Source: Mrakia gelida (Eukaryota > Basidiomycota > Tremellomycetes > Cystofilobasidiales > Mrakiaceae). Taken from it: a DNA stretch of 64,000 nucleotides. Position numbers and translations under genes: made by a program. The stretch lies in assembly GCA_024345305.1 (NCBI GenBank), contig BRON01000011.1:806001-870000 (forward strand). Direction: 5' to 3'. Positions within the stretch are counted from its first letter, which is position 1. Each line of letters begins with the position of its first letter. The notes beneath the pieces were generated by a model. That model had not been told where the DNA came from. It saw nothing but the letters and a program-made list of their open reading frames with translations, and made no database searches. Shown piece by piece: positions 45,978 to 56,674 of the stretch.

Positions 45978-47161
45978 CTAACTATCGTACTGCCATAGCA
46001 AAGCCCTTTCCGTCCACCCATCGCGAGACGCGAAGGTCTCCAAGTAAACCGAGTAAGGGACGTCCTCCCTCTCCGTCCGATCACTCAAAATGCCTACCAT
46101 ATCCTTCTCCTGCACGATCACATGGGCGCTAGGTCCTCGAGCGTCTTCCCACCTCACCACGAGAGCCGACTCCACCGTCGCTGTCTGGTCCCCTCGCTTC
46201 AAGCACTCGTCGAAGACCGTTCTCCCTCCTCCTCCTGGGACGAGTAAGACGAATCCGGACCAGCGTACGACCTCCAGCCGATTCCATTGGGAGATGATGA
46301 TGGCGGATTGGCGACGTTGGGAGGTCGTTGGATGGCGGGCTGGTGTTCGAAGGTGTCGACGGAGAGGGCGGGCGATCCGGCGGTGAGAGTGACTCGCTTG
46401 GGGTTGAAGTAGCGAAGGAAACCTCCCCACTTCTCCATGGCGACGGAAAGGTCGTTTCCTCCAAAGTGTACGGAGTCGACGGGGATGAGGGAGGAGAGGG
46501 GAAGAGGGGACGCGTCGGAGGGATGGAAGCTTGTCATGTCGTCCGGATAAGCGCTGAGGTGAAGCCTCTTCGGGATCAGGAGGTTGCTGATTCGCTGACT
46601 TTTGGGACCGTCATCGATCTGGAGGCAGAGGACAGAGTAAGAAGTGAGCGAAGGTGTGCAGAGGGAGGACGAGGAGCGCGAACAACGAAATGGAAGGGCT
46701 TGCTTACTCGGGAGTTGAGGTATGAAGAAGCTTCTTCGACGTTCAGCAGAACACCACTGTACATGCATGGACCAGCGAACTCGAAGAAGCTGAAGGAGAC
46801 TTGACAAAGGGCGAAGAGCTCCGAGATGGAGCAGCAGTTGACGATGATGCCCAAGATCTCGTTCGGTAGCGAGCTGAGGGAGGCGGGGGGGCGCGAGGGG
46901 TCGGCGCGAGGAGAGTTGAGGGTCCTGTACTTCTCCTATCAAAATGCGAACCGATGAAGAGCAGAGTTAGCGAGGGAGAGGGTGTGTGGATGACAGACGA
47001 GAGCAGGGGAGGGAGAGAACGAACCCCACTCCAATGTCCGACGCGAGACGAGCGTTGACGTCGAGTTGAGCTTCGTTCTCCGACTTGAGTTGAGCGATGG
47101 ACGACGCTTGAAGACGAGCCTGATCTTCGAGTTGAGCGAGGCGAGAGAGAACGAGATCCAT
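45978..47161 (-). pseudogene. Coiled-coil/F-box-like family, copy 5 (frame-disrupted)
   Basis: Exon 1 (47025-47161) keeps the coiled-coil start MDLVLSRLAQLEDQARLQ but is only 137 nt and lacks the Trp-rich GGFWVWESR block. Compared with the 300-nt exon 1 of copies 2, 4 and 6, it has lost 163 nt, not a multiple of three. Exon 2 (46708-46935) is still exactly 228 nt (SLSSLPNEILGIIV, then LCQVSFSFFEF), but it cannot be reached in frame. Exon 3 shows a second break: family sequence in one frame (SIDDGPKSQRISNLLIPKRL, then ALSVDTFEHQPAIQRPPN) continues in another (IIISQWNRLEVVRWSGFVLL, then GGGRTVFDECLKRG) after about 46290-46330. Two independent frame breaks make this a likely pseudogene. It lies head to head with copy 6. 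Confidence 0.65.
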
Positions 47162-47348
47162 CCAAGCGAGAAAAGGAGGAAGGTGTAGAGGAAAGAAGGG
47201 CGGAAGGGAGTTGTGGTTGCTGGCATCGAGAGGACGAGCTACGACGAAACTTCAAAAGAGGTTGAGCTCGACGCCTCCTTCCTTCTCGTCCGACTACATC
47301 CTCCTCTTCCTTCAGACATCTCCTTCCTCGACTTCCTTCTTACAGAGG

Positions 47349-48650
47349 ATGGACCTCCTACCCGCTCGACTCTCCCAACTCGAAGATCAGGTCACCTCCC
47401 TCGCCAGCCTCCCCTCCGTCGTCGCTCTTCTGTCGTCCGAGAACGAAGCTCACCGCTCCTCCATCACTCGCCTCTCGTCGGAGAACGTCGCTCTCAGGAC
47501 GGAAGTAGCTCGACTCAAGAGGGAAAGCCAAGATCGCGAACTCATCGTCGGAGATCTCGTCAGATCTTCGTCTACTGGAGGGTTCTGGGTCTGGGAGAGT
47601 CGAACGGAGGAAGGAAGGGAGGACGAAGGTCGATGGGTCTGGTCTCTCGTTCGTTACCCTTTCCTTCCTTCCCTCTCGTTGTTTTGAGGTCAAAGTTTGC
47701 GGTAATCTGACCCTAGCATACTTCTTCACTCTTTGTAGGAGAAGTACAAGGTCCTCCCTCCTCTCGCCGTCGCAGCTGGACCTCCCACCTCTTTCCTCTC
47801 CCTCCCCGTCGAGCTCCTCAACATCATCCTTGATCTTCTCGGGACCAACGAGTGGCTGGCGCTCTGCGAGGTCTCCTTCAGGCTCTTACGGCTCGCCTCC
47901 AAGCTCATCTACAGTTCCGACTTCGAGTTGGGTCCAGAAAAAGCGTACAACTTCGTCGAATCAAGGGTGCGTTTCCGGCTGTCTCTCCTCTTTCCTTACC
48001 TTCCCTTGTCTCGCTGACCCTCTTCATTTTTGACGCAGGTATTCGACGCAGCTCCCAAGTCCGAACGCATCAGTTCCCTCCTCCTTCCGATCAAGGTTCA
48101 ATTCTCAGGCTGCCCGCTCACCGACGCGTTCAAAGGCCTCATCGACCTCGCGTCATCTCTCCCCAACTCACCATCCTCGCTTCACATCAAGACCCTCAGT
48201 GTCGATGGTTACTCACTCGAGGACCTCGTGCTGTGGACGGATCTTCTCACCTTCCTGGATCCCGTCCATTTTCAACTCTGGATAGGCGACGACGACGAGG
48301 TCAGCACTCCTCCCACCATCCGCTTCGTCCCTGCCGACTTCGTCGATTCCTTCACTGCTCAATGGAGTCGGCTCAGCCGGCACTCCGCATCTGGTACCGA
48401 GGCTGTTCTACTCGTTGAAGGAACGGATCGAACGTCAGTCTTCGAGGCTTGCCTTCGTCGATGCTCGCCCGACCTTCCTCGCGTCAGAGTCACGTTCTGG
48501 ACAAGGACGCCGAGTGGAGTCGAAGCATCGGAGGCGGTGAGGGAAGATAACCTCTTGGACTTCCTGGATACGTTGGAGGGCTTCGAGGAAGGGTTCGACC
48601 TTGTGTCTCTCCATTTCAGGCTGGAGAAGGCGTGGGAGGCGCCCGCGTAG
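47349..48650 (+). CDS. Coiled-coil/F-box-like family protein, copy 6 (intact)
   Basis: The exons are 47349-47648 (300 nt), 47739-47966 (228 nt) and 48039-48650 (612 nt), giving 379 residues, all junctions in frame. It has the coiled coil (MDLLPARLSQLEDQV, then ITRLSSENVALRTEVARL) and the Trp motif GGFWVWESRTEEGREDEGR. The F-box-like core is SFLSLPVELLNIILDLL, then LALCEVSFRLLRLASKL. The C-terminal domain carries FQLWIGDDDEVSTPPTIRF, AVLLVEGTDRTSVFEACL and a final FDLVSLHFRLEKAW. The exon 1 and exon 2 lengths equal those of copies 2 and 4. The 187 bp separating it from copy 5 must hold its promoter. No signal peptide or membrane helix is present, so it is probably cytosolic or nuclear. Confidence 0.78.
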
Positions 48651-49138
48651 GCGGTGAAGAAGGAGAAGGGATCTCGATAGCAGCACTCTCAGTCCGTAGC
48701 CGTCGTCTAGTCCTACCGTAGCCTTGGTCTTAGTGTGTCTACATTTACGCTTTTGCTCGACATGGACTCGACAGCCGAGAGAAAGCGGGAGGTCCAAAGC
48801 GACGCGTTCGTTTTCATCTCTCTTCACTCTCGCCGCTTCCCTCCCTCCCCTCAACTCACCACTCTGCTCGACAATCAAAAGCAGAAACTGCATCGATGAA
48901 ACGAAAGAGAGAAAGGCATGTTTACGCGACTACGGCTACTCGTCAAAAGAAAGAAGAGAGAAAGAACGGCGAAGAGAGTCAAAAAACAGACGACGCGTCG
49001 ACGAACGAACGAAAGCTACACAAAGGGACTGATGCAAGAATGAACGAGACACGAGGCATAGAACCAAGCAAAGACTGCGATATACTAGAAGACGAGCCTA
49101 TGTACATACGAGAACGAGAACGAGAACGAGACGAAAAG
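48651..49138. other. Convergent 3' flanks of copy 6 and the RRM gene
   Basis: No gene is seen. A short (GAACGA)n run lies near 49108-49132 and a GACGCGTC palindrome near 48991. Confidence 0.55.
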
Positions 49139-52100
49139 CTAAGCGAGTTGTTGTTGCTGATGATGGTTGAACCCTCCTCCTCCTCCGATGACACCCGTCT
49201 CTTGGCCCCTCCCTCCTCCCAAGTTCGAAGTGTTCCTGTTGTGGTTGGGATAGAAGGAACCAACAGCCGGGTCGAGAGGACTGCTGATGCTTGTGATGAC
49301 CGGAGAGGGTTCGAGACCGACGACGGGATGCTGAGCGTGCGATTGTTGTTGCTGATGGTGCTGCTGTTGTTGCTGCTGTTGATGATGGTGATGTTGTTGT
49401 TGATGCTGAAGATGAGGAGGAGGATGTTGATGTTGCGAGCCGTAAGGGTAGTAGAACTGAGACGGGATAGGAGTGTGCGGGTGAGGGTGAGGAGAGGGAG
49501 GTTGAGACGCGTCGAGGGGATGATGCTGGTGGTGGAGAATTTGGGACAGGTTTTGATGGTTCGAGTTGAAGGACGGGTAGCGACCGTTGATGGGAGTGAG
49601 GTGTGGGAACGTGGAGGGGTGGTTTGGATCCTGTGATCCTCCGCTGAGTCGGTGCTGGTGAAGGTAAGCGTCCGACGAGGAGGAGGGAGGAGGAGAGTAG
49701 GTCGTTGGAGTGATTTGGGGCTGAGCTTGCTGGAGGGAGACTCGAGCTTGGCCTTCTTGGAGCTGGAGGACGAAGGGACGAAGAAGGCCAAGCAAAACAG
49801 TAGGTGGGCGAGTCGAGTGAGAGAGAGAACGTCGCGAGAGAAGACGAACCTCTCGGATCCTCTGGACGACGTCGCTGTCGTTCGAAGTCGGAGTCCTCGG
49901 TTCGACCGTCTCCTGCTCCGTTGTCGTCATCGAAGGTGGAACCTGCTGCTTCGGAGGGTAGCTGTGCATCTCGAGCAAAGATCCGGGACCAATTGGGAAG
50001 AGATGCGAGCTCGGGATCGACGACGCGTCCGACGAGGAAGGCTGCTGCTGCTGCTGCTGAGGTTGCTGAGGCTGAGCGTACTCGTTCCCCGGCTGAGTCG
50101 AATGGTGAGGAGGAGGAGGGAGGGGGAGCTGATGGTGGTAAGGATGCATGGGACCAGGGTAGTGGTACTGAGGAGGAACCTGAGACGAAGAAACGACGCG
50201 AAGACGCGTGAGTGACCGCTCTTGGTTCGACGCGACGACGAGAAAGGAAAGGAGAACTCACTCCGTACATCCAAGGCGGATAGAACACCTGACCGTAGGG
50301 CAATCCATCAGGTCTCATCCCTCCTTGTTGATGCGCCATGCTCCCAAAGAACGCGCCCTCTCCTCCTCCCGACGAGTACGAATAGGTCGTGTAAGGATTG
50401 TAGCCGAACCCTGATCCGTCGACGGCTCCGAAGGGGATCTGCATCTGCATCGGATGGTGCTGCTGGTGCTGAGGAGGAAGACCTGGGAAGGTAGGGTTCG
50501 CTTGTGGGATGGGGATGAGGACTGGGACCGGTCGAGGGAGGATGGTTCGGATGGGAGAGTCGACGTTCGATCTCGTTGGAGATCGAGAGGAGGTGGTGTT
50601 GTTCGAGTCTTCGGGGCCGATGTTGACGTTTGTGGATGAGGGGAGAGGATCTCGAGCGACGAGTCGATTGTAGGGAGAGGAGTTGGAGTGACTCTGTGGA
50701 CGGGCGACGGGAAGGAATCGAGGTCAGTCGAGGTTGGAGGCGAGGATGAGGGGTCGAAGAGAAACTCACTCGCTGCGATGTCTGGACCTCTCGGACCTCT
50801 CGAAGCTGAACCCTGATCTTATTTCCGTGAAGAACCCTTCCGTTCTGTTCCAGTCAAGTTAAACCGAAAGTCAGCGAAGAGAGCAGAAGCCGACGACGCG
50901 AGGAGGTTGAGACGCGACGAAACTCACTTCGCCCTCGACGGCAGACGCAGCTTCTGCCTTGTTCGAGTAGGTGATGAACGCGAATCCAGTCTGCGTCTTG
51001 GCTGCGAAGAGAAAGAAGGGACGAGCCAACGTCAGTTTCGGTCGACTCGACTCGAAAACGTCAGAGGGAAAACGAAGTTCGACTCACGAGCATTCGGAAC
51101 GAAATGGAAGTCGATGATTCTTCCGTAAGGCTCGAAGACTCCTCTCAACTTGACGTCGTCCATCTCGATCTTGTTCAGGCCACCCTGAAAGAGCCGCAAA
51201 GAAGAAGGAAGGCGAGTCAGCTACGGCTTCTCTCGAACGACGAGATCGCAGAGTCAACTGGGTTCGAAACTTCCCACGAAGATCGCTTGAGGATCAACCA
51301 AGACCGTCTCCTCCTCGTTCGACTGCCATATCCTGAGCGACGAAGTGCCCAATCCCGATCCCGTTCCTTCCCTCGCAACAGGAACTCCCAACCCAACTCC
51401 TCCACTCAACGGCGTCGCAACGAGAGGACTCGAAGGCGAAGCGCTCCCCAAACTCAAGCTTGGCGTGTTCTCCTGCTGAGCCTGAGTCTCGTTGTTGGTG
51501 ACGGGTGTGTTGTAAGCCGGAGGTCCAGGAAGAGGAGGGGGAGGGGTGGCTGATGCTCGTCGAAGGAGGACTTGAAGAGGGTCGGCGCTCGATCGAGGAG
51601 TGGTGAGGAGAGCAGACGCGTCGTTGGTGGTTGGTTCGTTACTGCTTGGGAGACTGGGAGGAAGCGACGAAGCCTTTTGGGGGAGAGGGTGTTGAGAGAT
51701 GACTCGAGCAGGGATTTTGGGGCTGAGGACGATTGCCGAAGGGGAGGCAAGGGTGGCCGAGTAGGAAGGCGACGCGATCGGTTCGACGGGAGCGGCGTGT
51801 CGAGCTGGAGGAGTCTTGTGAGAGTCCGGGATGGCTGACGAGGTCAAAGGAGGAGCGAGAGCGAAGTCCTTGGAGATGATGGGGCTAGTAGTGCGGAGCT
51901 TAGAGGGAGGAGTGACGGGAGCGACGGGAGCTTCGTTCGTTTGCTTGTCCCTGCGAAAGGAAAGCGACGAATCAGGTCCTTGTTTCTCGAGGAGAAAAGC
52001 GCGTCCATAGGTAGATTGACACTTACCAGTGAAGTCGCGTCGGCGTCTTAACTCCAGGAAGAGCAGGCCACTCCTCGACCTTCAGACCCTCGACTTCCTC

Positions 52101-54217
52101 CTCCTTCTCGTCCTTCCCATCCTTCCTCCTCATCTTCTCCATCTCGTCCTTCAAATCCTTCTCCATCGTCTCCCTCCCAACTCCAGCCTCCTTCCCTCGA
52201 GGACTAGCGAACGGACTGGATACAGCTCGACTGTGATAACCTCCTCGAGCACCAACGAACCCGCTCCCTCTCCCTCTGAACGACGAACCTCGGTAGCCTC
52301 CTCGTCCTCCTCGGTAGCCGTACGGTCGAGAGGGAGAGGGAGAAGCTGGGGAGCCGGAGAAGGCTTGAGGATGGTTGTTGAACTGGTGAGAAAGATGGGG
52401 AGGAGTGGCTTGATAAGAGGGAGTTGGGTTGGGGGTCGCAGGGACAGGGTTGAATCGGTTTTTGGCGTCGTGGGACCTATGAACGAGGAGAGAGTTGGTC
52501 AGCGGGGAGACGAGAAGGAATAGAGACGGCGCTTGGGTCTCACCAGGTGACTTGAAGCTCGGCGTGTAGGTTCTTGAGGCCCTGAGTGAGAGAAGAGGGA
52601 GGGAAAGGAGGGAAGGTGAGTTCGAGTCGCGTTGACTCGAGCAAAGGCGGATTTCGAAGGACGTACGTTCAGCGCTTGGATGCTATCGTCTCGCTGATGA
52701 AGAGCAGAAGGACAAAAGGGTTAGCCTCTGAGTTCTTCGAGGAGAAAGAAGAGAAAGAGAAGGCTAAAGGAGAAAACTCACGTGAACGAATCTGCAGTCT
52801 AGTGCTCGATCATCCTCTCCCTCCCATCCTCCCAGCTTCAACGAGATCTCCTCCACTTCCCCGTACTTATCCAAAAGAGCTTTGATGTCCTTCTGTACTC
52901 CAGAAAAAGAACGAATCGCTCGTCAGCTCTGCTTCAACGCGAACGTCGCGTCGACACTCGAACTCAAAATCGCTCGCAACTCACCACCTTCACCACCTCC
53001 TCCTCTCCCTCCTCCCCACCAGGAACCTTCAACACCCACCTCTCCTCCTCCTCCTTCTCGAGCCTCGCAGGTGCCACGGCTCTAACCATCAACGAACGAT
53101 GAGCTCTCGCTCGCTCAACTCGAATCCTTCGCTCGAGCAACGGCGTATCCTCAGGAGCAGCTTCGAGCGCTCTCAAAGCGTTCTCCTCGGTGTCCATCCA
53201 AACCCATCCCCAGACCTCTCCTCGTCCGGTTCGTCGAACGTCCCATTCTCGACGGATCTTGACGTTCGTGACGGTGCCGAAGCGAGAGAAGTGGTGGGTG
53301 AGAGCGGAGAGGAGGGTTGGGTCTTCGTAGTTTCCGGGGAGGCTGGATGGGACGAGAGAGGGAGGGAGGGGAGATGGGAGTGGATCAGCTTTGGAGAAAA
53401 GGAAGAAGAGGGAGGGGGGGAAAGGAGAGAGGGAGGGAAGGGGAGAGAGAAATGACTGACTTTGCGATGAAGAGACACGTTTGGTAGTCCGTTCGCGACG
53501 AGGATGAGAGAGGAGTTCGGAGAGGTTGATGCTGCTGCTGCTGGTACTGTTGATGATGAGGTTGCGGATGGGGGTGAGGGTAATGATGAGGAATGGTATG
53601 GTACTGCTGATGAACGACCCGCTGAAGGGAAAATAAGGAAGCGAGTCAGCTTCCGAGGCCAGGAACGAAGCACCGAGCGGGAGGCGATGAGCGATGAACG
53701 AACGGTTCCTTTGATGGGAGAGACGTGATGGTTGGCGAGAGTGGGGAGAGGGTGTCTTGAGGGTGTTCTGAGGTTGATGGGATATGTTTTGGAGGGAGAG
53801 GAAGCGGTTGAGGCGGTAGGGGATCTGAGAGAGGGAAGACCAAACAAGGGAGGGAGCGAGGTGAGCGACCGACCTCTCGACTCGTCTCTTTTTCCTCCCT
53901 CCCTCCCCTCCCTCACAACAAAGAACGCGGGCGTGCTCACCTTCCTCTCTCCTTACTCTCTCTCCTCCCTACCTGCAAGACGCTTCCACTTTTGGTTCTC
54001 CCCTTGACGATGATCTCCTCTTCCTCTTCCTCCTCCCCGTCGTCGTCTCGACCCAGCACCTCCGTTTCTGCCTCTGAAGGATGCTCTTCCGCCTCAGTTT
54101 CGAGAGGGAGAGGAGTGTCTTGAGGAGGAGGAAGAGATGAGCTTCTTGATGGTGTGGTGGGTGTTGGAGCATTGGGAAGAGAGGTTGGACGAGCTTTGGG
54201 GTGGCGAGTGGACATGG
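49139..54217 (-). CDS. Multi-RRM RNA-binding protein with His/Gln-rich C-terminal tail
   Basis: The protein is about 1,340 residues and starts MSTRHPKARPTSLPNAPTP, followed by an acidic run of Asp/Glu. RRM1 is formed by TDYQTCLFIAK (RNP2-like), SLPGNYEDPTLLSALTHHF and GEVWGWVWMDTEENALRAL. A second RRM-like unit reads DIKALLDKYGEVEEISLKL and DRALDCRFVHRDDSIQALN. After a Gly/Arg-rich RGG-like stretch (YGYRGGRGGYRGSSFRGRG) and Ser/Pro linkers comes the clearest RRM: AIFVGGLNKIEMDD, GRIIDFHFVPNAKTQTGFAF and NKAEAASAVEGENGRVLHG. The tail is low complexity, with long runs of His, Gln and Pro (about 49330-49500 and 50035-50065). It resembles RNA-binding proteins that form mRNP granules. No named orthologue could be fixed. 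About 14 introns are present. It is divergent from the gene at 55019. Confidence 0.8.
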
Positions 54218-55018
54218 CGACGACGGGAGGGCTGAGGAAGAGATGAAGGAAGCTCTTGGGAAGCTTTTCTTTTGGCGAAGACTGGATAGAAGAAAGAAAA
54301 GAAAGAAGGAAGGAAGAAAGAAAGCAAAGATGGGGTTGGTGGGAAGCTGGGAAGGAGAGAGGGGAAGGGAGTAGAAGAGGGAAGTGAGTTGATGGGTGTC
54401 GAGGTGAAAGGAGGAGCAGGGAAACGAGCTCAGGCACGCGACGAGTGCTTGCTGAAGGCGTCGGGAGTCGAGATCCGCGCGACTGACTTTCCCTCCCTCC
54501 CTCAGATTGAGAGAACGCAGTCAAGAAGAGACGAAGGCTGTCAAACGAAAAAGGATCAAGTCGTTCAGCTTCAGCTTCCTTCCCTCGAGCTCAACTGCTC
54601 CCTCCCTCTCCCCATCCTCGCGTTCCGTCGACGAGATCGAGACGCTCGTTCTCTTGACAGCGTCTCCTCTCGCTTGCTGAGTTCAAGGCTCAGAACGGAA
54701 CGATCTCTGTTCTTCGATGGTGGCCGTCAAGAGAGTCGAGAAAGGGCGGCTGTCTTTCGAGCTCGACGAGGGCTGAGCTCACGTTCTTGGACGTCCCTTC
54801 TTTGTTGTTGTTTTGATTTGACCCTTCTGTCAAATTCTCAGATCTCCTCACCTACTGCCTCTGAGAACCTATCTTCCCCAAAAATCGCAAGAAAAAGCAA
54901 ACCCTTGGGGGGGTGACGACCTCAACGAAATCCGATCCGTTCGCCTCCTGTTTGCCCAGCAACGTCGACCTTCTTCGCCTCCTTCTCCCCTTCCCCGTTC
55001 TCGTTCTCCCTCTACGCC
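54218..55018. promoter_or_regulatory. Divergent promoter region between the RRM gene and the DUF7137-like gene
   Basis: About 800 bp lie between two start codons facing away from each other, with GAAGGAAGAAAG-rich sequence on the left and C/T-rich leader on the right. The unit at about 54400-54800 has exon-like patches but no frame that joins them. Confidence 0.45.
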
Positions 55019-56048
55019 ATGTCCTCCGTAACCAGTGCCGCATCCGCATCAGCTACTACAGGAGCCTCAGCCTCGGGAGGTTCTGCTTCAGCTACCACCG
55101 TCTCTATGTACGTTCTCTCCTTCTTCCTCCAACCCTCGTTCCACAGCTCTCTCCCCTCCCTTCCTTCTTCCGCTGACGCTTCTCCCCCTTCCGTCCTTCG
55201 CTCTTTGATGCATTTAGTCCAGCAAATGCCGCTCTCGGAGGAATCTCGATAACTGTGCGTTTGTATTGAATAGAGGGGAGGCGTAGGGAGAGGGAGGAGA
55301 AAGAAAAGGAAGGGGGACGAAGCTCACCTTCCTCCTTCCTCCGTTTCGTTGTTGCTCGTCTGCTCCAGAAACCCGCCGCTACAGCAGCAGCCTCGTTCTA
55401 CAAGATCGCCACCAACCAGTACATCACCTTCGGATGGAACATGACCTCAGTATACGTACGTTTATCTTCTCTCTCTCTCCAACGCATCCATCGACGTCGG
55501 ACTGACGCTTCGACCCCTCCCTCCTTCCGTTCCTCTCCCTCGTTTTGTTCGTTCAGGCCACCCCTACCTCCTTAACCCTCGTCGCTTCCGCCTCCGGAGG
55601 GAACACCTACCCCATCTCTACCATCCCCGGAACAGCCACCGAGATCGTCTGGTCTCCTTACGAAGTCGAACAAACCGGAACCGTCCCCTTCGCTGCCTCG
55701 ACCTACACCATGTCCATCTGGGACGACAGAGGGCCCAAAGCGACCAACGCCGCAGGGTACATGAGCGTGAACGTCGGACTGGTGTTTGCGCTCTACAGGC
55801 CGCAGACTTATACGGATTTGAGCTGTGAGTGTCGAGATCTAGCGAAGGGCAGGAGAGGAGAGGCGAGAGAGCTGAAGCTGACCGAGTTCGTCCGTTGTTT
55901 CGCACCAGCCTGGACCTGTGCCACCTGCTCAGGAGCTTCGGGGGTGTACTCGAATCCAGGACTGTTCCTCTTCCTCACTACGACGATCGCCATGCTCGTG
56001 AGCGGGTGGAGTTTGCTCAGGAGGGGAGGAAGGGCGACGAACCTCTAG
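55019..56048 (+). CDS. Fungal DUF7137-like protein, Ser/Ala-rich with C-terminal membrane anchor
   Basis: The protein is about 210 residues. It starts MSSVTSAASASATTGASASG, a Ser/Ala/Thr-rich stretch likely to be glycosylated. The conserved core begins GGISITKPAATAAASFYKIA and continues NQYITFGWNMTSVYATPTSL, NTYPISTIPGTATEIVW and YTMSIWDDRGPKATNAAGY. It then reads GLVFALYRPQTYTDL and WTCATCSG. The final hydrophobic stretch (PGLFLFLTTTIAMLVSGWSL, then LRRGG) is one membrane anchor. The layout agrees with the DUF7137 fungal family as I remember it, whose function is unknown; a cell-surface or secretory-pathway role is inferred. The Met at 55019 lacks an obvious hydrophobic signal peptide, so an upstream exon may be missing. 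Introns near 55107, 55251, 55456 and 55825 splice in frame. Confidence 0.7.
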
Positions 56049-56674
56049 CCGATCCATCCCTCGCTCTCCTTTCTCCATCTCTCTTCATCGGACACTTCCA
56101 GACACATACCACGAACTCGCATCTCCACCCACCCCCTTCGCTTTACCCACGTTGCTCGCTCGCTTGCTAGCACTATTCGTTCGGTGTCGTTTTTCCCTCA
56201 TTTCCTTTTGATACTCCCCCTCCCTCTCGACCTTCTTCACTTCACACGGACTTCTTTCGCTTGATCGCCTGCTTTTCTCTCTATTTGCTTAACGAACTTG
56301 AACTTCCTTCTCGCTTTCTCTCTGGACACTGCTAGCTTTAACGATCTTTACATGCTCTTTCTGTCGTTCGTTCGCGCGCTCGACGAGTTCGTCGGTCTGC
56401 TTCGCGAGCAGACCTTCTCGATCTCTCTCCTCTTTTCGCGTAGAAACCCCCTCTCTTATCTCGTACCTTCGCGCGGATCCTAAGACGAGCAACACACCAA
56501 ATTTGACGCGTCCTCTTCGAACCCAATCGACTCCGCGCCTCACCTCTCCAAATCCGCCCGCCTGTTTTCTTTCTCTCCCTTTCTCCCATCCCTCCTCCCT
56601 CACCTCTCTCCCCCTCCACCCTCCCACCCCCCCTTTGTCCCCCCTTTCTCGTCCCCACCCATCTCCCATCCTCG
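56049..56674. other. Spacer upstream of the giant disordered-protein gene
   Basis: This is the 3' flank of the DUF7137-like gene, followed by a strongly C/T-rich leader at about 56550-56665. A GACGCGTC palindrome lies near 56503. No gene is seen. Confidence 0.5.

Noticed and set aside
49098..50450. 450-codon minus frame overlapping the RRM gene
   Set aside because: It is a shifted reading of the His/Gln repeat exons across introns; the frame with RRM continuity and proper splice sites is the neighbouring one ending at 49139.
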